From contig JASHRE010000802.1 in the NCBI GenBank assembly GCA_030037515.1, forward strand, positions 1-18,783: 18,783 nucleotides of DNA. The letters are read 5' to 3'. Source of the stretch: Candidatus Sulfotelmatobacter sp. (GTDB taxonomy: Bacteria; Acidobacteriota; Terriglobia; Terriglobales; Acidobacteriaceae). Every line of letters begins with the position of its first letter. Position 1 is the first letter of the stretch. Shown here piece by piece: positions 6,495-13,424 of the stretch. The notes under the pieces were generated by a model that saw only the letters and a list, made by a program, of their open reading frames with translations, was not told where the DNA came from and did not search any database. The position numbers and the translations under genes were made by a program.

Positions 6495-8204
6495 TCATTC
6501 GAGCGAGTTACCAGCGTTTAATATTTCTTCTTTTTTCATCTCGATCACCGCAGCCCACTGACCTTTGCGCTCGTCCGAAAACACAACTTTTCCCCCGAGA
6601 ATCTCTGCCGCCAACGCCGGCGACAGATCGCGATGATAGCCAAAAAATCGACTCTTCAGAGCCCGCCACTCGGCGTAGGCGCGAATTCTCCATCCAGTTT
6701 TGTCGCCTGACACCAGCCAGCGCTCCAGCAGCGGATGTTCCAGTTCGTACTTCGTCGAGAAGACGAAAGCGATTTCGAAATGATCGCGAAAATCCGCGGC
6801 CGAAATGACCTGCTCCAGAGAAAAATCTTCAATCCGCACCACCTGCATCGGACGCGTCACGTAACCGAGCCATGGGCGCGCGAGTTCGTCCGAAGCCGGC
6901 CACGCCGTCAAGACGCGCGCCATAGGATAGCGCGCTTCAAGAAAGCGCTCGGCATCCTGGTGTAGATGGATGTAGTCACGGTAGGCCAGATTGTCTTCAG
7001 GAGAAAATCCGTAGGGGGGGTTCCAATACCATCCGGCAACGAACGCAGCGGCAACCACGGCGATAACGGCGGGCCAGCAGCGCAGACGACGGCGCAAGCT
7101 GGAGACTGCAAGGATGATTAGGAGCGGAACGGCAGGAAGCATGTAACGGGCGAGAACCGCTCCGCCCACCAGGGCCATGGCAACGACGTAGGTGGAGACG
7201 ATGACCAGAAAAACTGCTTGAATTCGAATCGGGATGCGCCGGCGCTTAATGCCAACATCCTTGACCGGCCGCAGCCAGAGTGCCAGCAACATTGCGAGGG
7301 CCAGCACCCAAAGATGCATGTATCCGAACATCTGCCACAGGCGTAGCGCGAGCGCCAGGACAAAACGCAGCGGGTTCAGCGTGGAGGCGACGTTGTAGCG
7401 GAAAAATTCGGGATTGCCGAAGACGAATCCGGTGCCAAGGTAGTGATAGGTGTACCAGAGACTGAGGGGAAGAAAAGGAATCGCTAGCGAAAAGATACGA
7501 CTGGAGCGAAACTCAACCGGACAACCCCATTCGATTCCGCCTCGTGATGCTCGGGGTCCTTTAGGGCGGGCTTGGGTTGAGTTGGGCCCGGTTCCCCCCG
7601 CTTCGGGCAAAACCGCCCCGCACTGCGGCACGCCAGTAGGTAAGAGGGCGCAGAGAAACTCCCAGGAAATCAACGCCAGTGGCGCCAGAATCGCAGTCTC
7701 TTTGGCCAAAGCGGCGAGAGAAAACCAGACGGCGGTGGCGACAGGCCGTTGTTCCAAATAGGCGCGCAATCCCCAGAACGTGAGCCCGGCGGCGGCGAGA
7801 TCCACCTGCGCCAGCGAGCTCTGCGCGAAGAATACGGGATACACCAGAGTGCACAGCGCGGCGAAGATCGCTACTTCGGCGTTTGCCACCTCCTCGGCCA
7901 GAAGAAACACGCCAAACACAGAAAATGCCGCGAGCACGAGCATGGCGGAGCGAGTGACCAGCGGCGCGTATCCGATCAGCTTCCACCACAATGCCAGCCA
8001 CGCCAACACCAGCGGTGGATGAGCATTCGAAACCGTCGTGTGCGGAATCAGGCTTCCGGTCAGCAGAATGTCGCGAGCGGCGGGAACGTAATATCCGGCT
8101 TCATCCCAAAAATAGGGCAGCTCAAGAAGCGGAGCATGCAGCAGAAAGATGAGAATGAAAATCGCAGCGAAAATGAAAGCTCTCTGCTGGCTGGACGTTC
8201 GCAT
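6495..8204 (-). CDS. GT39/ArnT-like membrane glycosyltransferase with in-frame repeat insert
   Basis: Multi-helix membrane enzyme expected to transfer a sugar from a polyprenyl-phosphate donor to lipid or protein on the outer face of the membrane. I take the ATG at 8204 (569 residues, MRTSSQQRAFIFAAIF...); the ATG at 8279 adds 25 residues that do not look coding. The first helix is followed by LPYFWDEAGYYVPAARDIL, with the Asp34-Glu35 pair that is the catalytic hallmark of PMT/ArnT-type GT-C enzymes, then SNAHPPL and the family-typical LAALAKETAILAPLAL (163-178). About ten hydrophobic helices are visible, followed by a soluble tail of about 175 residues. Residues 188-231 are hydrophilic, Gly/Pro-rich and out of character, and correspond to a palindromic DNA insert (7510-7640). 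The reading frame is kept, so the protein may still function. The donor sugar and acceptor cannot be inferred. Divergent from the hydrolase gene. Confidence 0.8.
   Translation of the reverse strand: MRTSSQQRAFIFAAIFILIFLLHAPLLELPYFWDEAGYYVPAARDILLTGSLIPHTTVSNAHPPLVLAWLALWWKLIGYAPLVTRSAMLVLAAFSVFGVFLLAEEVANAEVAIFAALCTLVYPVFFAQSSLAQVDLAAAGLTFWGLRAYLEQRPVATAVWFSLAALAKETAILAPLALISWEFLCALLPTGVPQCGAVLPEAGGTGPNSTQARPKGPRASRGGIEWGCPVEFRSSRIFSLAIPFLPLSLWYTYHYLGTGFVFGNPEFFRYNVASTLNPLRFVLALALRLWQMFGYMHLWVLALAMLLALWLRPVKDVGIKRRRIPIRIQAVFLVIVSTYVVAMALVGGAVLARYMLPAVPLLIILAVSSLRRRLRCWPAVIAVVAAAFVAGWYWNPPYGFSPEDNLAYRDYIHLHQDAERFLEARYPMARVLTAWPASDELARPWLGYVTRPMQVVRIEDFSLEQVISAADFRDHFEIAFVFSTKYELEHPLLERWLVSGDKTGWRIRAYAEWRALKSRFFGYHRDLSPALAAEILGGKVVFSDERKGQWAAVIEMKKEEILNAGNSLE
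7510..7640. repeat. palindromic element inserted in frame in the glycosyltransferase gene
   Basis: This stretch inside the glycosyltransferase gene has a different composition from the flanking helices: runs of C and G, and short inverted repeats. AACTCAACC at 7510-7518 pairs exactly with GGTTGAGTT at 7575-7583. Further along, CCCGGTT near 7587-7593 and AACCGCCCC near 7611-7619 are partly complementary around a CGCTTCGGG core. It encodes a Gly/Pro/Arg-rich loop (PTGVPQCGAVLPEAGGTG onward) that a GT39 enzyme does not need. The simplest reading is a small repeat element that landed in the gene without breaking the frame. Exact ends are uncertain by 10-20 bp. Confidence 0.55.
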
Positions 8205-8300
8205 CGGAAATTTTGCACCGGAACCCAGACGTGAGGCGCATCTGAATCTGTCACATGCGGCGTCGTTTCTGCAAATCAATTTGTGTTCTAATTTTCGTCT

Positions 8301-9107
8301 ATGAGCGCGACCACTTCTCGGCGCATCAACAGCGAGGATGCAGAGATTTTCTACTGGACTCTCGGCGATGGGCCGCCGGTAGTTCTATTGCATCCGTTTC
8401 CGGTGCATCACGAATTCTGGCTGCCGGTGGCCGAAACGCTCTCGGCGCGTTATCGGCTCATTCTCCCTGATCTGCGCGGACACGGTGAGTCCGGCGTTGG
8501 CGAAGGGCCGGCCACGATGCAAAAGCACTCCGCTGACCTCGCGCGCGTGATGGACGACACCGAAGTCGGGCGGGCAGCGATGGTTGGAGTGTCGATCGGC
8601 GGATATGCCATCTTTGAATTCTGGCGGAAACATCGTGAACGCGTGGCTGGGCTCGGTCTCTGCAATACCAAGGCTCCGGCCGATACGCCCGAAGCCCGCG
8701 CCGGGCGTCTCGAGGCCGCCAGCGACGTTCTGGAACGCGGCACAGAGCCGTTTTTCGAGTCGATGATGCCGAAACTGTTTGGCAAGCGTACACGCGAAAA
8801 CCGACCCGACCTGGTGGATGGTGCTCTGCGCATGATGCGCAAGATGTCGGCCGACGACATTGCGCAGGTGCAGCGAGGGATGGCGGAGCGTGCGGATTCG
8901 ATCGAAACATTGAAAACGATCGATGTTCCCACGCTCATTCTCACCGGCGATGAAGACCTTATGACCGGAGTCAATGAGGCAGAACTTATGCGGCAACGCA
9001 TTGCGGGCAGCCGGGTGCGAGTGATTCCGAAGGCGGGACATTATTCTCCGTGGGAACAGCCGGAGGAAGCGGCGCGATTACTGCGCAATTTCTTGGATGG
9101 AATCTAG
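8301..9107 (+). CDS. alpha/beta-fold hydrolase
   Basis: Cytoplasmic hydrolase of 268 residues with the complete fold pattern. The oxyanion-hole motif is HPFPVHHEFW (31-40), then DLRGHGES (57-64). The nucleophile elbow is GVSIG with Ser98 (96-100). The acid is likely Asp219, or Asp217, in TGDEDLMTG, and the base is His247 in AGHYSPWEQP. The cap region (about 130-200) is helical and charged. Overall it resembles the 3-oxoadipate enol-lactonase/haloperoxidase/carboxylesterase branch, but the substrate cannot be told from motifs. There is no signal peptide. The start at ATG 8301 is favoured because IFYWTLGDGPPVVLLHPFP follows at the usual distance; a clear ribosome-binding site is lacking. It is divergent from the glycosyltransferase (96 bp between starts) and is followed after 84 bp by the exported VOC protein, with no sign that the two work together. 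Confidence 0.87.
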   Translation: MSATTSRRINSEDAEIFYWTLGDGPPVVLLHPFPVHHEFWLPVAETLSARYRLILPDLRGHGESGVGEGPATMQKHSADLARVMDDTEVGRAAMVGVSIGGYAIFEFWRKHRERVAGLGLCNTKAPADTPEARAGRLEAASDVLERGTEPFFESMMPKLFGKRTRENRPDLVDGALRMMRKMSADDIAQVQRGMAERADSIETLKTIDVPTLILTGDEDLMTGVNEAELMRQRIAGSRVRVIPKAGHYSPWEQPEEAARLLRNFLDGI

Positions 9108-9191
9108 CAAAATTCTTTCATGATCGCGGGTGCAAAAACCGCACCCTTTCAAATCGAAATTGTGGCACGACTGATCTACAATCGTCCCGCC

Positions 9192-10088
9192 ATGAAAATC
9201 CCCTATCTTCTTGTCATTCTGACGGTCGCAGGCTCAGCCTTTTCTCAAACACCGGTCGAGCGCCCACACATCACTGGGATCGATCATGTCGCGTTCTATA
9301 CGACGGCTGCCGACGGAGTGAACAAGCTCTATGGTACGGTGCTCGGCCTGGGATCCGCCGCGCCAACTGAGCCGGGGGAAACCCTGCGCTACATGGTCGG
9401 CAAGCAGTGGGTGGGATATACACCGGCTCCCGATCCGAACTCGACCGACCGAATGGACCACGTTGCGTTTACGACCGACAACATTATTGCGCTGCGCCGT
9501 TACCTGGTCGGAAAGGGACTCAAGCCGGCGCAGATCGAGGGTCGGCCGGATCACAGCATGGTTTTTTCCGTGAGCGATCCCGAGGGGCATCGCGTCGAGT
9601 TCGTCGAACGGGGCAAGGAAGAAGTGCCGGTGGCGCCGGAGACGGCGGTTTCCCATCGCATAATCCACGTGGGATTTGTTGTCTACCACGCCGACGCCGA
9701 AGATCATTTCTATCGCGAGATTCTTGGCTTTCGTCCCTATTGGCACGGCGGCATGAAAGACAACGAGACCGATTGGATTTCTCTGCAGGTTCCCGATGGC
9801 ACTGACTGGCTCGAATATATGCTGAATCAGCCAGCGCATCCTGATTTGCGGCTAACGGGAGTGATGAATCACTTTTCGTTGGGCGTTGCCGACATGAAGC
9901 AGGCCCAGGCGACTCTGGAATCGCATGGCTGGAAGGAGCACGACGGCGAGCATGAGCAGATGGGCCGAGACGGCAAGCGACAGTTGAATGTTTTCGATCC
10001 TGACTTCACGCGGATTGAACTGATGGAGTTCAAGCCAGCCGAGAAGCCTTGCTGCTCCGACTTCACCGGGCCGCATCCGAGTGAGTGA
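9192..10088 (+). CDS. exported two-module VOC (glyoxalase/dioxygenase-fold) protein
   Basis: The protein has 298 residues from ATG 9192. The frame opens earlier (ATG 9120), but starting at 9192 gives a clean signal peptide, MKIPYLLVILTVAGSAFSQT, with a likely cleavage site near residue 18-19, and a TACAAT box lies 11 bp before it. Two vicinal-oxygen-chelate modules follow. The first is at about 28-140, beginning GIDHVAFYTT and ending GHRVEFVER. The second is at about 156-280, beginning IIHVGFVVYHADAEDHFYRE and ending RIELMEF. Candidate metal ligands are His32, His90 and Glu137 in the first, and His159, His227 and Glu276 in the second. This fold serves glyoxalases, extradiol dioxygenases, epimerases and resistance proteins; the sequence does not decide between them. 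Most VOC enzymes are cytoplasmic, so an exported version is slightly unusual. The gene ends 6 bp from the convergent neighbour. Confidence 0.85.
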   Translation: MKIPYLLVILTVAGSAFSQTPVERPHITGIDHVAFYTTAADGVNKLYGTVLGLGSAAPTEPGETLRYMVGKQWVGYTPAPDPNSTDRMDHVAFTTDNIIALRRYLVGKGLKPAQIEGRPDHSMVFSVSDPEGHRVEFVERGKEEVPVAPETAVSHRIIHVGFVVYHADAEDHFYREILGFRPYWHGGMKDNETDWISLQVPDGTDWLEYMLNQPAHPDLRLTGVMNHFSLGVADMKQAQATLESHGWKEHDGEHEQMGRDGKRQLNVFDPDFTRIELMEFKPAEKPCCSDFTGPHPSE

Positions 10089-10094
10089 GGCGAT

Positions 10095-10838
10095 TTAGAG
10101 TCCTGGTCCCTGCGCGTCGGCCGTGACCTGCGACGCCTTCCCGTTGTGAAAAACAACCACGAGCGGCTTGCCGCCATTCGGATAGCGCACGGTCTTTTCC
10201 TCGTCATCGCCGCTAGGGTCCGGCGCTCCCATCCCGACGGCGAAGCTCGCCTGCAGTTCATTCATACCGGGCTTGACTTGGTGCTGTGCGATCGCTTGCC
10301 ATACATCCGCAGACCAGTGCTGGTACAGGTCGCGTGGATTCTCGACGAAAAAGATGTAATCGGAATAAATCTTGTATTCGTCCCCGGCCTCAACTCCGAT
10401 CGGCACCGCATAGTGTTTGCCGTCTTTTTCGAAAACAGCCATCACTTGTTTCTGCTGGTCCGCCCCAGGCGGCATTGCCGTAATCACATCCGTGATATGT
10501 AACTCCTCGATCGGGCCCAGCAGGCCGGTTTCGTGTTTGAAGTCGACGCGCTTACTCGCTGGATCGTACGGGTAATACGCGTAGTGATAGCCTTCGCGAA
10601 CCCAGACCGGTTGCCGGGTCAGTTGCTTCGCCGACTGCAAATCGTAGGGATAAAGCTTCTTCGGATTGACGTAGAGATCGGGATCGGAATATCCGGCATT
10701 TTGCACCCGCTTCTGCTTTTCGGCGGCCAGATAATCTTCGTGCCGTTGATAGAAGATGTAGCCCGTGCGGGCTGCGGTCACCACGATGGCAACACCCAAC
10801 AGCAGCTGTATTTTCTTCTTGGTTTCAGGACTGTTCAT
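10095..10838 (-). CDS. membrane-anchored protein with BamE-like C-terminal segment
   Basis: Protein of 247 residues, family not recognised by name. It has an N-terminal signal-anchor (KKKIQLLLGVAIVVTAARTGYIFY, residues 7-30) followed by a charged, Tyr-rich soluble domain that should lie outside the cytoplasm. Residues about 60-170 contain PKKLYPYDLQSAKQL, GYHYAYYPYDPASKRVDF and KDGKHYAVPIGVEAGDEYK, suggesting a beta-rich domain. The C-terminal 65 residues (HQVKPGMNELQASFAVGMG, then RYPNGGKPLVVVFHNGKAS) follow the pattern of SmpA/OmlA/BamE-type lipoproteins: 'pGMt..ev...lG.P ... Y..gg..l.v.F..gkv'. That similarity is by pattern only. No Cys lipobox is present. The start at ATG 10838 lacks a clear ribosome-binding site. 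It is divergent from the SufT-like gene (102 bp) and convergent with the VOC gene. Confidence 0.8.
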   Translation of the reverse strand: MNSPETKKKIQLLLGVAIVVTAARTGYIFYQRHEDYLAAEKQKRVQNAGYSDPDLYVNPKKLYPYDLQSAKQLTRQPVWVREGYHYAYYPYDPASKRVDFKHETGLLGPIEELHITDVITAMPPGADQQKQVMAVFEKDGKHYAVPIGVEAGDEYKIYSDYIFFVENPRDLYQHWSADVWQAIAQHQVKPGMNELQASFAVGMGAPDPSGDDEEKTVRYPNGGKPLVVVFHNGKASQVTADAQGPGL

Positions 10839-10940
10839 TGGCGATCGGAATCAATTTTATACGGCGGATGTTATGTGGGAGCAACGTCAACAATGCGGCA
10901 ACGAATCCCGTTGTACACTCAATAGCAGGAGTCGCCTGCC

Positions 10941-11258
10941 ATGCCCGTCACCGAAAAAGACGTTCTCAGCGCGCTTAAGAGTTGCTATGACCCTGAGATT
11001 CCCGTCAACATTGTCGATCTCGGCCTGATTTACAACGTCAGTTTTGTGCCGGCCGATGACAACAAACAGGACGTAACCGTCGACATGACCCTGACCGCGC
11101 AAGGATGTCCGGAGCACGTCAACATCAGCGCACAAGTCAAATCGCGTCTCGAACAATTACCCGGAATTCGCAACGCGCAGGTGAACGTCGTGTGGACACC
11201 GCCCTGGACCCCCGAGCGCCTCAGCCCCGACGCCAGAAAGCAGCTTGGGATCGACTGA
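10941..11258 (+). CDS. SufT/MIP18-family (DUF59) iron-sulfur assembly protein
   Basis: Small cytoplasmic protein of 105 residues of the DUF59/MIP18 family, whose members (SufT, PaaD, CIA2) help mature iron-sulfur proteins. Family hallmarks are YDPEIPVNIVDLGLIYNV (residues 16-33), TLTAQGCPEHV with the conserved Cys56, and the C-terminal VWTPPWTPERLSPDAR. The last matches the SufT/PaaD pattern rather than the hydroxylase-associated one alone. AGGAG at 10927-10931 sits 9 bp before ATG 10941 and fixes the start. No suf or isc genes lie beside it, so it appears to be a stand-alone unit. It ends 9 bp before the convergent small membrane protein gene. The family call is confident; the specific client proteins are unknown. 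Confidence 0.9.
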   Translation: MPVTEKDVLSALKSCYDPEIPVNIVDLGLIYNVSFVPADDNKQDVTVDMTLTAQGCPEHVNISAQVKSRLEQLPGIRNAQVNVVWTPPWTPERLSPDARKQLGID

Positions 11259-11267
11259 AGGCTGACC

Positions 11268-11549
11268 CTATCCGCTGATTTCTTCCCAGACTTCCATGGC
11301 GCTTCGGCCGGCATTGGCCCAGGTAAGGCGCCGTCCGGCGCGGCCGGCCATCTCCATCACCTGCATGCCCCGCTCGAAATATTCGGGCAGGCGCCGCCGC
11401 ACGCGCTCGAAGTGTTCCGGATACTCTGATGCCAGCACCGCGAGCCCCAAGCCGGTGGCAAGGACGCCCGCGGGAAATCTTCTCTTCATGAACAGGATGG
11501 CTCCCGCTCCGATTGCTCCTGCAACGACAGCCTTCTTCCAGCTATCCAT
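11268..11549 (-). CDS. small two-helix membrane protein
   Basis: Hypothetical protein of 93 residues. The frame can be opened at 11705, but the ATG at 11549 has a good ribosome-binding site (GAGGGAAG 2-3 bp upstream) and opens on a proper N-terminus, MDSWKKAVVAGAIGAGAILF. Two short hydrophobic segments are separated by a basic turn: 7-21 (Gly/Ala-rich, glycine-zipper-like) and about 26-42 (FPAGVLATGLGLAVLA). An amphipathic, Arg/Glu-rich tail follows (ERVRRRLPEYFERGMQVMEM and so on). Such small hairpin membrane proteins are frequent in this type of genome, and no function can be assigned. It shares a 123-bp divergent promoter region with the P1 peptidase gene. Confidence 0.72.
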   Translation of the reverse strand: MDSWKKAVVAGAIGAGAILFMKRRFPAGVLATGLGLAVLASEYPEHFERVRRRLPEYFERGMQVMEMAGRAGRRLTWANAGRSAMEVWEEISG

Positions 11550-11628
11550 TCTTCCCTCACTGACAACGCCGTAACGATTGTACTTTGCCCATTGCCGCCC
11601 AACAAACGCCAATTCACCGCATCCTGAG

Positions 11629-11646
11629 ATACAGCAAGCGCTGTAT
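11629..11646. promoter_or_regulatory. inverted repeat over putative -10 box of the P1 peptidase gene
   Basis: ATACAGC and GCTGTAT form a perfect 7-bp inverted repeat with a 4-bp spacer (AAGC). Its right arm runs into TATACT at 11644-11649, a good -10 hexamer, 23 bp before the peptidase start at 11673. The matching -35 region is weak, as expected for a controlled promoter. The site lies in the divergent region between the small membrane protein and the peptidase, so a regulator bound here could act on either gene. Size and position fit an operator; the protein that binds is unknown. Confidence 0.45.
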
Positions 11647-11672
11647 ACTGCGGGATTCTCAGGAGGCGATCG

Positions 11673-12836
11673 ATGTTCTGGGGTCCACGTGTAAAGCGAC
11701 TTCATGCAATCGCAGCCGTGTTCATTTTCTTATCCACCGAACTCTCGGCTCAAAGCAAGCCCCGCGCGCGCGATTTGGGGGTTCCCTTCGACGGCACCCC
11801 GGGAACATACAACGCGATCACCGACGTGAAGGGCGTTGAGGTCGGGCATACGACGTTGATCTCCGGAGAAGGCAAGCTCATCGTGGGCAAAGGGCCGGTA
11901 CGTACGGGGGTGACTGCGATTCGTCCGCGGGGAAATTCGACCGATGCCGTTTTCGCCGCCTGGTTCACGCTAAATGGCAATGGCGAGATGACCGGAACGA
12001 CCTGGGTTGAAGATTCCGGATTCCTGGACGGTCCCGTCATGATCACCAACACGCATAGCGTAGGCGTCGTGCGCGATGCCGTCATCGCCTGGAAGGTGAA
12101 ACATGGGTCGCCCGATATGGAAGGCTATTGGTGGTCGCTACCCGTCGTGGCCGAAACCTGGGACGGTTATTTGAACGACATCAACGGATTTCATGTGACC
12201 GCCGACGATGCCTGGCATGCGCTCGAGTCAGCCCACTCGGGTCCGGTTGAGGAAGGCAATGTCGGCGGCGGCACAGGCATGATCTGCAATGAATTCAAGG
12301 GCGGGATTGGAACTTCATCGCGCCTCGTCCATGCCGCGGAGGGAGACTTCACGCTGGGCGTGCTGGTGCAATGCAACTACGGCTCGCGCGAGCAGTTGCG
12401 CATCGCCGGCATCAATGTCGGGCGCGAAATTCGCGAGCACACGGTCTGGGATAAAGATGTCGGGTCGATCATCGTGGTGGTGGCAACGGATGCGCCTCTG
12501 ATCCCGACGCAACTGAAGCGCGTGGCCAAGAAAGTCTCTCTCGGCCTCGGCCGCGACGGCAGTTATTCGGGCGATGGTTCGGGCGACATCTTTATCGCGT
12601 TCTCGACCGCTAATGCCGGGGCGGTCGGCTCAAAAGGATTGCATCCGCTCACCATGCTGCCGAACGATTCTCTAGATCCGATTTTCCTCGCGACGGTGCA
12701 GGCCACAGAGGAAGCCGTCGTGAATGCCATGGTGGCGGCGGAGACCATGACTGGCATCAACGGACACACCGTGATCGCTTTGCCCCACGATCGTCTGCGT
12801 GAAGTGCTGAAGAAATACAACCGGCTGGCGCAGTAA
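11673..12836 (+). CDS. exported P1-family (S58, DmpA-like) self-processing aminopeptidase
   Basis: N-terminal-nucleophile hydrolase of the DmpA/BapA group, which removes N-terminal D- or L-amino acids or beta-amino acids from small peptides and matures by cutting itself just before the catalytic serine. The precursor has 387 residues. AGGAGG at 11661-11666 sits 6 bp before the ATG. The signal peptide is RVKRLHAIAAVFIFLSTELS, with cleavage near AQS (residue 26-27). The fold markers are RDLGVPFDGTPGTYNAITDV, GVEVGHTT, the DSGFLDGPVMITNTHSVG segment and EEGNVGGGTGMICNEFKGG (194-211). The autocleavage site is VGSIIVVVATDAPLIP, with Ser265 as predicted nucleophile. All the segments I expect are present. 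It stands alone with its own promoter. True substrates are uncertain; peptide scavenging in the periplasm is likely. Confidence 0.92.
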   Translation: MFWGPRVKRLHAIAAVFIFLSTELSAQSKPRARDLGVPFDGTPGTYNAITDVKGVEVGHTTLISGEGKLIVGKGPVRTGVTAIRPRGNSTDAVFAAWFTLNGNGEMTGTTWVEDSGFLDGPVMITNTHSVGVVRDAVIAWKVKHGSPDMEGYWWSLPVVAETWDGYLNDINGFHVTADDAWHALESAHSGPVEEGNVGGGTGMICNEFKGGIGTSSRLVHAAEGDFTLGVLVQCNYGSREQLRIAGINVGREIREHTVWDKDVGSIIVVVATDAPLIPTQLKRVAKKVSLGLGRDGSYSGDGSGDIFIAFSTANAGAVGSKGLHPLTMLPNDSLDPIFLATVQATEEAVVNAMVAAETMTGINGHTVIALPHDRLREVLKKYNRLAQ

Positions 12837-13424
12837 AACCACTGGCTCATTCCGGACAAGGTATGGGGTGCGAAGGCAAAGGATTTCCGCTGCCGGCGCA
12901 GATTGAAACACTGGAATCTCTACCTTGCCAGTCTGGGCTGATACGCTGAGGACTGTGATCGGCGAAACATCCAGCGTTTCGTTTCTAATCCAGCGGTTTG
13001 AGTCCGTACTTGCTATCCCGCCCGCCGTGAACGGTGCGTCGCCACCGATAGGGTTTCAGGGTTCGAACGCGAACCCCATTTCGAGCCAGCGGGCGGCTGC
13101 GGTGGGTTGATTCGAGTATGGCCTCTTGGATCGCTATTTCTTCGGAGACCTTGATCAGAACACTTACTTCGCAAAACGGGATGAGGTCTACCTTCCAGCT
13201 GCCAGTGCGGCGAAGTGGGGTGCGGCCTCCGACCGCACGCGTCGCGGTGAACAACGAATCCGTACTCTGGGATTCGTTCCGCCAGCCACATCGCCGTGAA
13301 CGCGACCACTCGCGATTTGGTCCTTTTGTTTTCGATCTTGGCCACTACAAGAAGGCCGTCGCTCGGTGGGCTGAATCTTGCTTATTTCGGAGTATTCAAG
13401 ATCGGTGTTAATCAAGCTTCGTCT
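12837..13424. other. 588-bp stretch without a convincing gene
   Basis: Between the peptidase and the aminotransferase, both ending here, no credible intact gene is seen. Two overlapping minus-strand frames are weakly protein-like: 13345 down to 13013 (starting AKIENKRTKSRVVAFTAMWL, then AERIPEYGFVVHRD) and 13254 down to 12985 (GSWKVDLIPFCEVSVLIKVS, then EEIAIQEAI). Joined by one frameshift near 13240 they could be a single decayed gene, but no family is recognised. Two inverted repeats are present: GGGTTCG-AACG-CGAACCC at 13059-13076, and ACTGGC/CAAGGTA (12841-12863) against TACCTTGCCAGT (12921-12932). Either could help end transcription of the peptidase, although no T-run follows. Confidence 0.4.

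Noticed and set aside
13053..13076. GGTTCGAA-like word reminiscent of a tRNA T-arm
   Set aside because: No acceptor, D or anticodon arms around it; it is simply part of a 7-bp hairpin.
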